The notes beneath the pieces were generated by a model. It was not told the origin of the DNA and made no database searches. It saw only the letters and a program-made list of their open reading frames with translations. 64,000 bases of DNA, taken from NCBI RefSeq assembly GCF_000515115.1, contig NZ_AZXF01000015.1, positions 1 to 64,000 of the forward strand, read 5' to 3'. The DNA comes from Nocardiopsis sp. CNT312. GTDB lineage: Bacteria; Actinomycetota; Actinomycetes; Streptosporangiales; Streptosporangiaceae. The position numbers and the translations under genes were made by a program. This document shows, piece by piece, positions 52,526 to 61,814 of this stretch; the first letter of the stretch is position 1, and each line of letters starts with the position of its first letter.

Positions 52526-53746
52526 ATGACACACCGCATCCTTGTCCTCGGAGCCGGATACGCCGGGCTCACCGCCGCGCGCAGGGCCGCCCGCCGCGGC
52601 ACCGGTACCCGTGTCACCCTCGTCAACGCCGCCCCGGACTTCGTCGAACGCATCCGCCTCCACCAGGTCGCCGCGGGCCAGGAGACGGGCACGCGCCCGC
52701 TGGCCGAGATGGTGGGCGACGACGGCGTCGACCTGGTCGTCGGCCGCGCCGAGCGGTGGGACACCGCACGGCGTGAGGTCGACGTCCGTAGCGGCGCGGC
52801 CGTCCGCACCCTGACCTACGACACCCTCGTCCTCGCCCTGGGCAGCACCGCGGGGAGTTCCCCGGTCCCCGGGGCGGACGAGCACGCGCTCACCGTCGCC
52901 GGACTCGACGGCGCCCGCGCGGTCGCCGAACGCGTCGCCGCCGACCCGGCCGGGCGCGTCGCCGTGGTGGGCGGCGGCCTGACCGGGATCGAGACGGCCA
53001 CCGAACTTGCCGAGTCCCACCCCGGTCTGGAGGTCGCACTGGTCACCCGGGGCGGGGCCGCCCCCGGCCTGGGCCCGAGGGGGCGTGTGCACGTGCGGCG
53101 CTCCCTCGCCCGGCTGGGCGTGGCCCTGCGCGAGTACGCCACGGTGGCGGAGGTGGACGCCGACGGGCTTCTCCTGGACGACGACGCCCGGATCCCCGCC
53201 GACCTCGTCGTCTGGAACGGCGGCTTCTCCGTCTCGGCGTTCGCCCGGGAGGCCGGTCTGGCCGTGGACGGTGACGGGCGCGCCGTCGTCGACGCCACCT
53301 TCCGCTCGGTGTCCCACCCCGAGGTGTACGTGATCGGCGACGCGGCCCGCGCTGACGACGCCTGGGGCCGCCCCCTGCGGATGTCGTGTGCGATGGGGCT
53401 GCCGATGGCGGTGGCCGCCGCCGACGCCCTCACCGGCCGGATCCAGGGGCGTGAGCCCGCGACCGCGCCGTTCGGGTACACGGCCCAGTGCGTGAGCCTG
53501 GGGCGCCGGGACGGCCTGGTCCAGCTCGTGCGCGGAGACGACTCCCCGCGCGGCGCGGTGCTCACCGGGCGGGGGGCGGCGCGGTTCAAGGAGGCCACCG
53601 TCGCCGGTGCCGTTGCCCTCCCCGCCGGGGGGATGGGGCAGATGGGCCTGTACCTGTCGGCGGCCCGCTTCATGGGGCGGCGCGGTCCCGCGCGCACCGT
53701 GTCCCCGGCTGGCGCGTGGGAGGCCGGTACCGTCCGGTCCGAGTGA
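52526..53746 (+). CDS. FAD-dependent pyridine-nucleotide oxidoreductase (NDH-2-like)
   Basis: A 406-residue flavoprotein: FAD-binding HRILVLGAGYAGLTAARRAA at the N terminus, NAD(P)-binding VAVVGGGLTGIETATELAES (about residue 152), and FAD-site VYVIGDAARADDAWGRPLRM (about 270). The whole resembles type II NADH dehydrogenases but is slightly shorter and lacks an obvious C-terminal membrane anchor, so another oxidoreductase role is possible. Confidence 0.87.
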   Translation: MTHRILVLGAGYAGLTAARRAARRGTGTRVTLVNAAPDFVERIRLHQVAAGQETGTRPLAEMVGDDGVDLVVGRAERWDTARREVDVRSGAAVRTLTYDTLVLALGSTAGSSPVPGADEHALTVAGLDGARAVAERVAADPAGRVAVVGGGLTGIETATELAESHPGLEVALVTRGGAAPGLGPRGRVHVRRSLARLGVALREYATVAEVDADGLLLDDDARIPADLVVWNGGFSVSAFAREAGLAVDGDGRAVVDATFRSVSHPEVYVIGDAARADDAWGRPLRMSCAMGLPMAVAAADALTGRIQGREPATAPFGYTAQCVSLGRRDGLVQLVRGDDSPRGAVLTGRGAARFKEATVAGAVALPAGGMGQMGLYLSAARFMGRRGPARTVSPAGAWEAGTVRSE

Positions 53747-53769
53747 GGGGAGCGGGGCCGCCCCGCGGG

Positions 53770-54984
53770 TCAAACCCGAGGCCGCCCGGCGGTGTCGGGC
53801 CCGGTCAGGAAGGGCCGCATCACCCGGGCGGCCAGGCGGGTGGAGGACAGGCGCAGCGCCTGGCGCCGCACCAGCAGCCGCGCCGCCGAGGCGGGCACGA
53901 ACCACCGGGCCGTGCGCCGGCCGGCGGCCTGCTTGGCCTCGATCACCGGCTTGACCCGCTCCTCGTAGCGTGCCAGTGCGGCACCGATCCTCTCCGCGGA
54001 GGGGCCCGTCGCCGCCAGTTCCCGGCCCAGGACCTCGGCGGCGGCCACCGCCATGCTCGCTCCCTGGCCCGCCATCAGCGACACCGCATGGCAGGCGTCG
54101 CCCACCAGCACGACCCGTGGGCGCGACCACGCGGGCACGGTGATCTGCTCGACGGCGTCGTAGAACGGCCGGGGCGGGCAGGTCTCCAGGACCCGGGGCA
54201 GGTGCCAGCCCATCCCGGAGTAGACCTGGCGCAGCCGCGCCCGGGGGTCGGCGGGCAGCGCCCCGTCCGGGGCCAGGTGGCATAGGAAGGTCGCGCCCGT
54301 GGCCTCGGAGAGGCGGTACAGGCCCGCCTGCACCCCGGGCGCCTCCAGCATGTGCAGTTCGCGGCCCAGGGCCCGGGCCACCTCCGGGTCCTCGAACAGG
54401 AACGCCGCGGTGTGCGCGCCCAGGTAGCGGCGGTAGTCCTCCTCGGGGCCGAAGACGAGTGCGCGCACGCGCGAGTGCGTGCCGTCGGCCCCCACCAGCA
54501 GGTCGGCCCGCTCCACGGTGCCGTCGGTCAGCTCCACGGACACGCCGTCGCCGCCGGGGTCGACGCGGACGGGGCCCACCCCGTGGCGTACGTCGGCCTC
54601 CGGTCCCAGGGACGCGCGCAGCACCAGTTCCAGGTCGCCGCGCAGCAGGGAGACCAGCCGGTCCCCGCTGAGCCGCAGGAGCGCCTCGCCGCCCATCCGC
54701 GCGGTCGGGCGGCCCCGCGGCGTGCGGTACTGGACGCCCTCCAGCGCGAGGTCGTGGGCGCGTACCCGGTCAAGCAGCCCCATCCGCTCGACCGCGTCGT
54801 AGCCGGGGCCGAAGAAGTCGATGACGTAGCCGCCGGGGAGGGTGCCCGCCGTGGCCGCCTCGGTGCGGGCGGCACCGCCGCGCTCGGTCCGCTGCTCGAG
54901 GACCGTCGTCTCCCAGCCCGCCTCGCGCAGCCACCAGGCGGTGGCCAGTCCGGCGATGCCCGCGCCGACGACGATCGCCCTCAT
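53770..54984 (-). CDS. FAD-dependent aromatic monooxygenase-like protein
   Basis: A 404-residue protein with MRAIVVGAGIAGLATAWWLR, the middle motif DLLVGADGTHSRVRALVFGP (about residue 160) and PRVVLVGDACHAVSLMAGQG (about 290), the three fingerprints of PHBH-type flavoprotein hydroxylases. ATG 54984 overlaps the upstream TetR stop by 4 nt, so it is probably the main target of that regulator. Confidence 0.9.
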   Translation of the reverse strand: MRAIVVGAGIAGLATAWWLREAGWETTVLEQRTERGGAARTEAATAGTLPGGYVIDFFGPGYDAVERMGLLDRVRAHDLALEGVQYRTPRGRPTARMGGEALLRLSGDRLVSLLRGDLELVLRASLGPEADVRHGVGPVRVDPGGDGVSVELTDGTVERADLLVGADGTHSRVRALVFGPEEDYRRYLGAHTAAFLFEDPEVARALGRELHMLEAPGVQAGLYRLSEATGATFLCHLAPDGALPADPRARLRQVYSGMGWHLPRVLETCPPRPFYDAVEQITVPAWSRPRVVLVGDACHAVSLMAGQGASMAVAAAEVLGRELAATGPSAERIGAALARYEERVKPVIEAKQAAGRRTARWFVPASAARLLVRRQALRLSSTRLAARVMRPFLTGPDTAGRPRV

Positions 54985-55601
54985 CGGGTCGCCTCCCCGT
55001 CTCCGGACGCCGCCAGGAGGCGGCGCAGCGGTTCGGCGTAGGCCTCCGGGCCGGGGACCGGCCCCAGGGCACGGTGCAGGACGAGGCCGTCGAGGAAGGC
55101 GCACAGCAGTTCGGCGACCGCCTCGGGCTGGGGGACGCGGTGCGTGCGCAGCCGCTTTTCGATGCCGGTGCGGACCTCTGCCATGAGCCGTGACATGGAG
55201 GCGCGCAGCACGGGGTCGCGGGTGGCGGCTAGGTAGGCCTCCGCGAACAGCACGGAGTCGGGGTCGTCGCCCTGGTAGGCGTCCATGGCGCGCAGGGCGG
55301 CCAGCAGCCCCTCCACGGGGTCGGGGGCGGCGGTCATCGCGGCCACGGGTCCGTCGAGGGCGCCGGAGACGGCCGTGTCCACGGCGGTGCGCAGCAGGGC
55401 CTCCAACGAGTCGAAGTGGTAGTGCACCAGGCCGGGCCGCACACCGGCCCTGGCTGCCACCAGGCGGGTGGTGACCGCGTTCCAGCCCACCTCGGGGATG
55501 AGTTCGGCGGCGGCGGACAGGAGCGCGGCGCGGCTGGCCCGCCCCCGTTCGGTGGAGGTGGCACCCGCCCTCACCGGTGTTTGGCCATTCGCCTTGGTCA
55601 T
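54981..55601 (-). CDS. TetR-family regulator
   Basis: A 206-residue regulator with helix-turn-helix at residues about 20-68 (RASRAALLSAAAELIPEVGW, VAARAGVRPGLVHYHFDSLE). It is the first gene of a two-gene operon with the monooxygenase. GTCATATGAC (55597-55606) overlaps its start codon and could be part of an autoregulatory site; this is weak because it is short. Confidence 0.9.
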   Translation of the reverse strand: MTKANGQTPVRAGATSTERGRASRAALLSAAAELIPEVGWNAVTTRLVAARAGVRPGLVHYHFDSLEALLRTAVDTAVSGALDGPVAAMTAAPDPVEGLLAALRAMDAYQGDDPDSVLFAEAYLAATRDPVLRASMSRLMAEVRTGIEKRLRTHRVPQPEAVAELLCAFLDGLVLHRALGPVPGPEAYAEPLRRLLAASGDGEATR

Positions 55602-55659
55602 ATGACTAAACTAAGGGGGTGCGGGGCTGCGGTCAAGGGAACGGAAGTGGACGGGCCCG

Positions 55660-56316
55660 CTAGGGAGAGATGGGCAGGTCGCCGCGCACCACGCGTGTGC
55701 AATTGCCGCGTGAGCGCTTGACCAGCTCGCCGTTGGCCCGGTCGCTGCCCTCGACCCAGGCGCGCGCCGCCCCCTCGGCCAGCCCGCCCTCCCGCTGGCG
55801 GCCGTACAGCCGCTCCTCCCGTACCGTGTCGGGCACCTCCACGTACCACAGCTCGGTGAACAGGGCGCGGGCCCGCGGCCAGGGGTCGTCGTCGCCCGCC
55901 AGGTAGTTGCCCTCGGTCACGACCAGGCGGGTGTGCGGCGCGAACACGTGCCGGGCCGCCACCGGCTCGTGCAGGCGGCGGTCGTAGTCGGGCACGTACA
56001 CCGGATGGCCGGTCTCCTCCAGCAGCCGCCGCACCAGCGCGACGTAGCCGTGCGCGTCGAAGGTGTCCGGAGCGCCCTTGCGCTCCAGCCGCCCCAGCCG
56101 CTCCAGTTGGGCGTTGGACAAGTGGAACCCGTCCAGGGGCAGGTACCCGGCGGTCCCCGGCGCCGTGGCGCGGTCGACCTCCGCCACCAGGCGGCGGGCG
56201 AGTGTGGACTTGCCCGCGCCGGGCGCACCGGCCAGGGCGAGGACGGCGCGGCCAGCCCCGGGGCGGGAGGCGTTCGAGGCCAGGGCGAGGGCGTCGGCGA
56301 GCGGAGAGGGGGACAT
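55660..56316 (-). CDS. P-loop nucleoside/sugar kinase-like protein
   Basis: A 218-residue kinase: Walker A LALAGAPGAGKSTLARRL (about residue 27), YLPLDGFHLSNAQLERLGRL (about 58), DAHGYVALVRRLLEE, VYVPDYDRRLHEPVAARHVF and LVVTEGNYLAGDDDPWPRAR. This matches the uridine-kinase/pantothenate-kinase-like group that includes FrcK-type proteins. Substrate unknown. It stands alone. Confidence 0.87.
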   Translation of the reverse strand: MSPSPLADALALASNASRPGAGRAVLALAGAPGAGKSTLARRLVAEVDRATAPGTAGYLPLDGFHLSNAQLERLGRLERKGAPDTFDAHGYVALVRRLLEETGHPVYVPDYDRRLHEPVAARHVFAPHTRLVVTEGNYLAGDDDPWPRARALFTELWYVEVPDTVREERLYGRQREGGLAEGAARAWVEGSDRANGELVKRSRGNCTRVVRGDLPISP

Positions 56317-56433
56317 GGGACGAGACTACGCCGGTGGGCCTGTACGTCCCTCATCCACCGCGCCCACTGAGTGCGGTCAAGCACACGTGGGAAACAAACA
56401 GAGTATCTCTGGAAAGGAAAAAAATATTAACGG

Positions 56434-57042
56434 ATGAAATCATTCGGGGTTCTCGGTGGATTTCGAGTGTCTCCCTGGTTCGCAAGACGGTTTCTGATAG
56501 CGTCCCTGCTGTCTCTGTTTGTATTCATTTTCATTGGAGGACATGTGCCCGGACACGGCATCGTTTCCGGAAATAAATACTTTCTGACATGTCAGAATCG
56601 AGGAGTGAAGGCGCAGACCAGCTCCCGTTGGGACTGGCTCCGATTGACCGAGACGGAGGGGGATTTCGGGCAGGCCGTCATCTTCCACGAGAACCCGGAC
56701 GGTCTCTTCACGATCGAAAACACCCACAGCAACTATGACGGTTACCGGTATTGGTCACTCGACCATGACGGCGTCTATCTCGACCGATGGGAATCTGCCA
56801 CGCCCTGGGAGGTCCACGCGACCAACCACGGCATCGTGATCGGCAAGGGGACTCACACCCTGAACGCACTCAGGTTCGGCGAGCGCTGGCTCGGGGGGCC
56901 GGGATCAAAGTACGCCGACCATGACGACTTCACCTGGAAGCTCATCAAGAACGTCATGTTCCCCATCAAGGTCGCAGAGGTTCTCATCGGAAAGGGGCTT
57001 CACGACATGTCGGATGTCGAGTTCGCTCTCCAGCCGGTCTGA
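56434..57042 (+). CDS. Hypothetical membrane-anchored or secreted protein in an AT-richer patch
   Basis: A 202-residue protein with a hydrophobic segment (FLIASLLSLFVFIFIGG, about residues 20-36) that would act as signal or anchor, then a soluble domain rich in Trp, Tyr and His (TSSRWDWLRLTETEGDFGQA, YRYWSLDHDGVYLDRWES). The repeats could fit a beta-trefoil-like fold, but I recognise no family. The DNA from 56380 to about 56620 is clearly lower in G+C than its surroundings, suggesting transfer. AAAGGA is 15 or more nt from ATG 56434, so the start is not secure. Confidence 0.7.
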   Translation: MKSFGVLGGFRVSPWFARRFLIASLLSLFVFIFIGGHVPGHGIVSGNKYFLTCQNRGVKAQTSSRWDWLRLTETEGDFGQAVIFHENPDGLFTIENTHSNYDGYRYWSLDHDGVYLDRWESATPWEVHATNHGIVIGKGTHTLNALRFGERWLGGPGSKYADHDDFTWKLIKNVMFPIKVAEVLIGKGLHDMSDVEFALQPV

Positions 57043-57119
57043 CCACAGCACCCGCATCGCTCGTGCCGACACAGGGCATCCGACCGCCGTGCGCAGAGCC
57101 CCGTCCGGGTGCGGCTCTG

Positions 57120-57314
57120 CGCACGGGCGGGGTGGTGGATCCGGTCGGCGATGCGCTGCGAGGTGGCGTCGGGCGGGCGGCAGCGGTCGGCCCGCTTCTT
57201 GTCCTCGCGCGGGTCGGCGGGCACGAGCGGGGCGAGCAGGGCCCGCTCGGCATCGGTGGGGCCATGACGTCCGGGCACGTCATCCGCGATGCCGGAGCGG
57301 GTCCTGATCAGCAC
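57120..57314 (-). pseudogene. Remnant of an IS5-like transposase N terminus
   Basis: A short minus-strand open frame begins MLIRTRSGIADDVPGRHGPT, then DAERALLAPLVPADPRED and DATSQRIADRIHH, resembling the N-terminal helical domain of IS5-family (DUF4096-type) transposases, with a break in the basic segment. No catalytic DDE region and no terminal inverted repeats are visible. The frame continues to 57000 with unrelated residues. Confidence 0.45.
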
Positions 57315-57334
57315 CCAGGTCTACGGAGCAGACC

Positions 57335-57871
57335 CTACGGCGCGTCGCCCACGTGTGCCAGCGCCTGGCGCACCAGTACCCCCTGGCCGCCGGTCATCTC
57401 CTCGCGCACGTGCGGGCTGGTCGCCTCCTCAGGGGTGAGCCACACCAGGTCCAGGGCGTCCTGGCGGGGCTGGCAGTCCCCGGAGACCGGAACGACGTAG
57501 GCCAGGGCCACGGCGTGCTGGCGCGGGTCGTGGTAGGGCGTGACCCCCGGAGTGGGGAAGTACTCCGCCACGGTGAAGGGCTGGGGCGAGGAGGGGATGC
57601 GGGGCAGGGCGACCGGCCCCAGGTCCTTCTCCAGGTGCCGCAGGAGCGCGTCGCGCACCCGCTCGTGGTAGAGCACGCGGCCGGAGACGACCGAGCGGCT
57701 GAAGCTGCCGTCCGGCGCGGCCCGCATGAGCAGCCCGATGTGGGTCACCTTCCCCGAGGCGTCCACGCGCACGGGGACGGCCTGGACGTAGAGCACGGGC
57801 ATCCGGCCGCGGATGCTCTCCAACTCCTCGGAGGAGAACCAGCCGGTCTGGGTGTCTGCGGTCTCGGTCAT
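57335..57871 (-). CDS. DUF4916/NUDIX-like protein
   Basis: A 178-residue protein: TGWFSSEELESIRGRMPVLY at the N terminus, PVRVDASGKVTHIGLLMRA, and HAVALAYVVPVSGDCQPRQD. The order fits a NUDIX-type fold as in DUF4916 proteins, but a full NUDIX box (GX5EX7REUXEEXGU) is not evident, so hydrolase activity is doubtful. ATG 57871 has a weak ribosome-binding site. Confidence 0.75.
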   Translation of the reverse strand: MTETADTQTGWFSSEELESIRGRMPVLYVQAVPVRVDASGKVTHIGLLMRAAPDGSFSRSVVSGRVLYHERVRDALLRHLEKDLGPVALPRIPSSPQPFTVAEYFPTPGVTPYHDPRQHAVALAYVVPVSGDCQPRQDALDLVWLTPEEATSPHVREEMTGGQGVLVRQALAHVGDAP

Positions 57872-58176
57872 GGGGTGCGTGGCGCGGCGCCACGGCGGAC
57901 CGGGCGCGGGCGCCGCTCCCTCCCTTCGCTCTCTCGGTGTCCCGGGGCCGGACCGGTGGGTCCCGCCGGGCGGGGCGCGGGTTGCAGTACCGCTTCTATC
58001 GCACCGGCCGCGGGAAAGCACGGCGCGGTCGGGCTGTCGGGTGTGTCCGAGAGCCCCGTCACACGGATCTCGCGCGGTTTTCCCACGAAAAGCCGTACAG
58101 GACCGGGCCGTACAGGTTACGATCTCCTACGCGGTTGCGTAGTGGACACGTTACTTCTGGTGAGAGGTGGCCCCTT
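57872..58176. other. Divergent gap with direct repeat and small hairpin
   Basis: No gene is seen. CCGTACAGG occurs twice in direct orientation (58093-58101, 58108-58116), 15 bp apart, and CTACGC-GGTT-GCGTAG (58127-58142) forms a 6-bp hairpin 35 nt before the STAS gene. These could be regulatory sites for that gene. Confidence 0.4.
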
Positions 58177-58575
58177 GTGGTGCGACAAGACCGGTTCTCC
58201 GCCCGGGAACGCTTTTCCTGTACGGGTGTGACGGTCGTCCCCGTGCACGGGGAGGTTGACCTCGCCACCGCCGACCTCATGCGCGACCGGCTCCTGGGCG
58301 CGGCGCAGCACTCGCGCTGCGCCTGCCTCGTGGTGGACATGTCCGGACTCCACTTCTTCGACGCCAGCGGTGTGCGCGCCCTGTTCTCGGTCTACCGGAC
58401 ACTGACCGCCGAGGGGCGCCACGTGGTCCTGGCCGAGCCCGCGCCCATCGCCGAGCGCGTGCTCGACGCGCTCGGGATGGGCGGCGTGTTCGAGATCTAC
58501 CCGATGGTGGAGATGGCGCTCACCCACACCAGCGGACTGCGGGTGGACGGAGACCCCATCCCCGGCGGCTCCTGA
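58177..58575 (+). CDS. STAS-domain anti-sigma-factor antagonist
   Basis: A 132-residue STAS protein. The core is TVVPVHGEVDLATADLMRDR (about residue 18), LVVDMSGLHFFDASGVRALF (about 50) with the phosphorylatable Ser of DASGVR, and HVVLAEPAPIAERVLDALGM. Such proteins bind an anti-sigma kinase and release a stress sigma factor. GTG 58177 follows AGGTGG at 6 nt. No sigma factor or kinase gene is adjacent. Confidence 0.88.
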   Translation: MVRQDRFSARERFSCTGVTVVPVHGEVDLATADLMRDRLLGAAQHSRCACLVVDMSGLHFFDASGVRALFSVYRTLTAEGRHVVLAEPAPIAERVLDALGMGGVFEIYPMVEMALTHTSGLRVDGDPIPGGS

Positions 58576-58586
58576 CCTGGCCGCGC

Positions 58587-60329
58587 TCAGGGGCGTGCCT
58601 CGCCGGGTTCGGCCCCTTCCCCGTCCCCATGAACCAGGAAGGGGGCCAGCAGGCCGGGAACCGCCTCGTCGGCCCAGGCCAGGCCCTGGCTCAGCCCCAC
58701 GTCCGCAGCGGCGTACATCCCTTCGCCGGCCGCCGTGGTCGCCGCCACGTCGGCCAGGCCCAGCCTGCGCTGGAACGGGGAGCGGCTGATCCGCCAGCCG
58801 ATCACGGCCGACCGCTCCAGGGCCACCGTGTCGCGCCCCGCCATGCCCCGGCGCACCACCAGGTAGCGCGGGTGCACGCCGTGGCCCAGGGCACGGTAGG
58901 AGCCCTGGGCGTACCAGAACGCGAGCACGGCGAAGAGCACCGCCAGGACACCCCACACCCACACGGGCGCCGATTCGACGGTCTGCGCCGCCATCGGGAC
59001 CGGCACGATCTCGGCCTCCACCTCGTGGACGATCTCCCACCACGCGCGCTGGGCCAGGGTGTGCGCCCACATCAGCGCGGCCGCCACCGCGGCGCACAGC
59101 AGCGAGACGAACACGGCCCGGGTGCGGCGCCGCCGCAGCGCGGACCGCGGGTGGCGGGCCAGCGGCGTGTCCAGGGGGGAGCCTTCCTCGCGCATCAGCG
59201 CGGCGGCCAGGGAGCGCGCCCGCCCGGTGGGCATGTGCGGGGACAGACGGCTCTTGGCGCTGGTCTTCTTCTCGTCGGCGCCCGACAGCCCGGTCGCCAC
59301 GGCCCGCACGCACGCCCCGCCCACCGAGCGCAGCACGAACGGCTCGTAGAAGGAGACGCCGTTGAGGCGCCGCCCCTCCACCGACAGCGACACGCTGGTC
59401 AGCAGGCCCCGGCGCAACCGCACCGTCCCGTCCGCCTCGCGGGTGAGGCGGTAGTTCCACCAGGTCTCCACCGCCACGGCCGTCAGCACCACCACACCGG
59501 ACACCAGCAGGCCCAGCAGCGACAGGGGCAGGACCAGGAGCAGCCGTGAGGCCGCGTAGGAGGCCATCTCCTGGCTGGAGGGCAGCCCCAGCCAGTCCGA
59601 GGTCCACCGCCACACCGACCCCTGTGTCTGGGCGTTGATGCCCAGCAGGGTGGCGATCGCACCCAGGCCGACACCGACGGTCGCGCCGGTGGCGGGGGCG
59701 TAGGCGAACCAGGCGGGGGAGAGGCGGGCGAGTTCGACCTCGTCGGGGGCCGTGCCGTCCGTGCCCTCCGGCATCTCGTCCCGCGCCTCGGCGGGCGCGG
59801 GGCCCCGGTTCAGCAGGTCGCGGCGCAGCCGCTCGCCCTGTCCGGCGCTGATGAACATGAGCTGGATCTGGTCGGCCCCCGAACCGATCTTCTCCCCGGT
59901 GCCGACCGTCACCATGCACAGGCCGAACAGGCGCAGGTGGATCTGGGCGTTGACGTCCACACTGCGCACCCGCTCGCGCGGGATGGACTTGTAGGACTTG
60001 GAGATGATCCCCGACCGCAGTTCCATGCGCTCGGCGGTCACCCGGTAGCGGGTGGCGCGCAGGCGCAGCAGGTCGATCCAGGCGAACAGCGCGACGAAGG
60101 CGACCGTCGCCGGTACGGGGACCAGGGCCCAGAGGGAGGCGCCGGTGACGAGCAGGACGACGGTGCCCACGACCGCCCCGACGCCCAGGACGAGGCCGGT
60201 GGCGGCGGCGCCGGCCCACACGGTGAGCGGGTGCAGCCGCTCCCAGGGGGTGTCCTCGTGGCCGGGGTTCGCGGGCGCCTCGGCGGGCTCGACCGGCTCG
60301 GCGGGGGTGTGCTCGTTGGGGGAGGTCAT
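58587..60329 (-). CDS. Membrane protein with bacterial PH (bPH2) domains, YdbT-like
   Basis: A 580-residue membrane protein: N-terminal helices (about residues 38-85), a bPH2 domain (YRVTAERMELRSGIISKSYK to VTVGTGEKIGSGADQIQLMF), a second block of helices (about 225-290), a second PH-like domain (TVRLRRGLLTSVSLSVEGRR), further helices, and a third (YLVVRRGMAGRDTVALERSA to AATTAAGEG). ATG 60329 overlaps the upstream gene's stop, as in the YdbS-YdbT pair of Bacillus, which affects resistance to membrane-active compounds. Confidence 0.88.
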   Translation of the reverse strand: MTSPNEHTPAEPVEPAEAPANPGHEDTPWERLHPLTVWAGAAATGLVLGVGAVVGTVVLLVTGASLWALVPVPATVAFVALFAWIDLLRLRATRYRVTAERMELRSGIISKSYKSIPRERVRSVDVNAQIHLRLFGLCMVTVGTGEKIGSGADQIQLMFISAGQGERLRRDLLNRGPAPAEARDEMPEGTDGTAPDEVELARLSPAWFAYAPATGATVGVGLGAIATLLGINAQTQGSVWRWTSDWLGLPSSQEMASYAASRLLLVLPLSLLGLLVSGVVVLTAVAVETWWNYRLTREADGTVRLRRGLLTSVSLSVEGRRLNGVSFYEPFVLRSVGGACVRAVATGLSGADEKKTSAKSRLSPHMPTGRARSLAAALMREEGSPLDTPLARHPRSALRRRRTRAVFVSLLCAAVAAALMWAHTLAQRAWWEIVHEVEAEIVPVPMAAQTVESAPVWVWGVLAVLFAVLAFWYAQGSYRALGHGVHPRYLVVRRGMAGRDTVALERSAVIGWRISRSPFQRRLGLADVAATTAAGEGMYAAADVGLSQGLAWADEAVPGLLAPFLVHGDGEGAEPGEARP

Positions 60330-60823
60330 GTGGCGTCTCCCGGGGTCGCCTGGGTGATGTCGGTCAACTGGTCGGCCACCTCCGTGGCCGCCTCGTGGTC
60401 CAGGCCGGTGATCTCGATGGGACCGGCCGCCGAGGCGGTGGTCACCGTGACGCTGGAGAGCCCGAACGCGCGCTGGAGGGGGCCGCGCGCGGTGTCCACG
60501 GTCTGGATGCGCGACATCGGGGCCACGCGCCACTCCTGCCAGAACCAGCCGCTGGCGGTGTAGACCGCCGTGTCGGTGACCTCCCACCGGTGGACGCGGT
60601 AGCGCCACTGCGGCATCACGACGGTGATCAGCAGACCGAGGCCGCCGATGGCCGCCGCGGCGACCAGGAACCAGAGACGGACCGGTTCCCAAACCACGGC
60701 GGGGACCACGGGCACGGCCGTGAGGACCACGGTGACCGCGAGCGTGCGGGTGGTCCACCACGCGACGGCCCGGCGGTCGACACGGTGCCGGGGCGGGCGC
60801 AGGCGTGGAGCGTCGGTGCTCAT
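60326..60823 (-). CDS. Membrane protein with bacterial PH domain, YdbS-like
   Basis: A 165-residue protein with two helices (about residues 20-65) followed by one bPH2 domain (WEVTDTAVYTASGWFWQEWR to MSRIQTVDTARGPLQRAFGL and TVTTASAAGPIEITGLD). ATG 60823 is chosen; GTG 60832 has AGGAG only 3 nt ahead. It is the first gene of a pair with the YdbT-like protein. Confidence 0.86.
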   Translation of the reverse strand: MSTDAPRLRPPRHRVDRRAVAWWTTRTLAVTVVLTAVPVVPAVVWEPVRLWFLVAAAAIGGLGLLITVVMPQWRYRVHRWEVTDTAVYTASGWFWQEWRVAPMSRIQTVDTARGPLQRAFGLSSVTVTTASAAGPIEITGLDHEAATEVADQLTDITQATPGDAT

Positions 60824-60931
60824 GGTGTCCACGGACTCCTCTCGATCGGGCCCGGGGGAGGGCCGGTCAATAAAGTGATATCACAATGCTATTCTTGGCG
60901 TCATCAGGCCCAGCACCCGAGGAGGACGGCC

Positions 60932-61813
60932 GTGAGCGGACCGGAACCAGCAGTCCCCCGCCCCACCCCGCAGCACCGCCAAGACCAGGCCCCCAGCCGC
61001 GACGGACGGGCCCTCACCGTGGTCCTGACCGCGGCCCTGGACCTGCACGGCTCCCTCGTGGCCTGCGGCGCGCTCTCCGTCCTGGCCGGAGCCGGGATCG
61101 CCTCCGGCCTGACGGGGGCCGCCCCCAACGAGGCGCGGGTCGTCCGGCTCTTCGGTCGCTATGTCGGCACCATCCGAGCCGACGGCCTGCGCTGGGTCGG
61201 CCCCCTCGCCCGGCGCAACCGCATCTCCACCCGCATCCGCAACCACGAGACCTCCGTGACGAAGACCAACGACGCCTCCGGCAGTCCCGTCGAGACCGCC
61301 GCCGTCGCCTGGCAGGTCGAGGACTCCGCCCGTGCCACCTTCGAGGTGGACGACTGTCTGCAATTCGTCTCCGCTCAGACCGAGGCCGCCGGACGCCGCA
61401 TCGCCGGACGCCACCCCTATGACTCCTACGACGACGGCGCCGTTCCCTCCCTGCGCGACGACGCCGAACCCATCACCCAGCAGTGGTCCAAGGAGGTCGG
61501 CGAGCGCGTGGACGCCGCGGGCGTCACCGTCGTCGAGACCCGCTTCACCCGCCTGGCCTACGCACCCGGGATCGCCCAGGCCGTGCTCCAGCGCCAGCAG
61601 GCCGGAGCCGTGACCGCCGCCCGCCAGGAGATCGCGGAGGGTGCCGTGGGCATGGTCGACCGCGCCTTGGAGCGCCTGCCGGAGGAGAACGTGGTGGAAC
61701 TGGACGGGGAGCGCAAGGCCGCCATGGTCAGCAACCTGCCCGTGGTGCTGTGCTCCGACCGCCCCACCAGCCCCGTCGTCAACACAGGCACCCTGTGCCA
61801 GTCACCCGGCTGA
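60932..61813 (+). CDS. SPFH/band-7-like protein
   Basis: A 293-residue protein with a hydrophobic segment (about residues 28-60), then an SPFH domain: VVRLFGRYVGTIRADGLRWV, RNRISTRIRNHETSVTKTND, GSPVETAAVAWQVEDSARAT, and a helical tail (YAPGIAQAVLQRQQAGAVTA). SPFH proteins form membrane scaffolds and have been linked to stress and viral defence. GTG 60932 follows GAGGAGG. A short ribbon-helix-helix-like gene follows directly. Confidence 0.87.
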   Translation: MSGPEPAVPRPTPQHRQDQAPSRDGRALTVVLTAALDLHGSLVACGALSVLAGAGIASGLTGAAPNEARVVRLFGRYVGTIRADGLRWVGPLARRNRISTRIRNHETSVTKTNDASGSPVETAAVAWQVEDSARATFEVDDCLQFVSAQTEAAGRRIAGRHPYDSYDDGAVPSLRDDAEPITQQWSKEVGERVDAAGVTVVETRFTRLAYAPGIAQAVLQRQQAGAVTAARQEIAEGAVGMVDRALERLPEENVVELDGERKAAMVSNLPVVLCSDRPTSPVVNTGTLCQSPG

Positions 61814-61814
61814 G

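Noticed and set aside
55597..55606. GTCATATGAC over the TetR start codon as an operator
   Set aside because: Only 10 bp, overlapping the ATG, with no second copy; noted with the gene but not called as a site.
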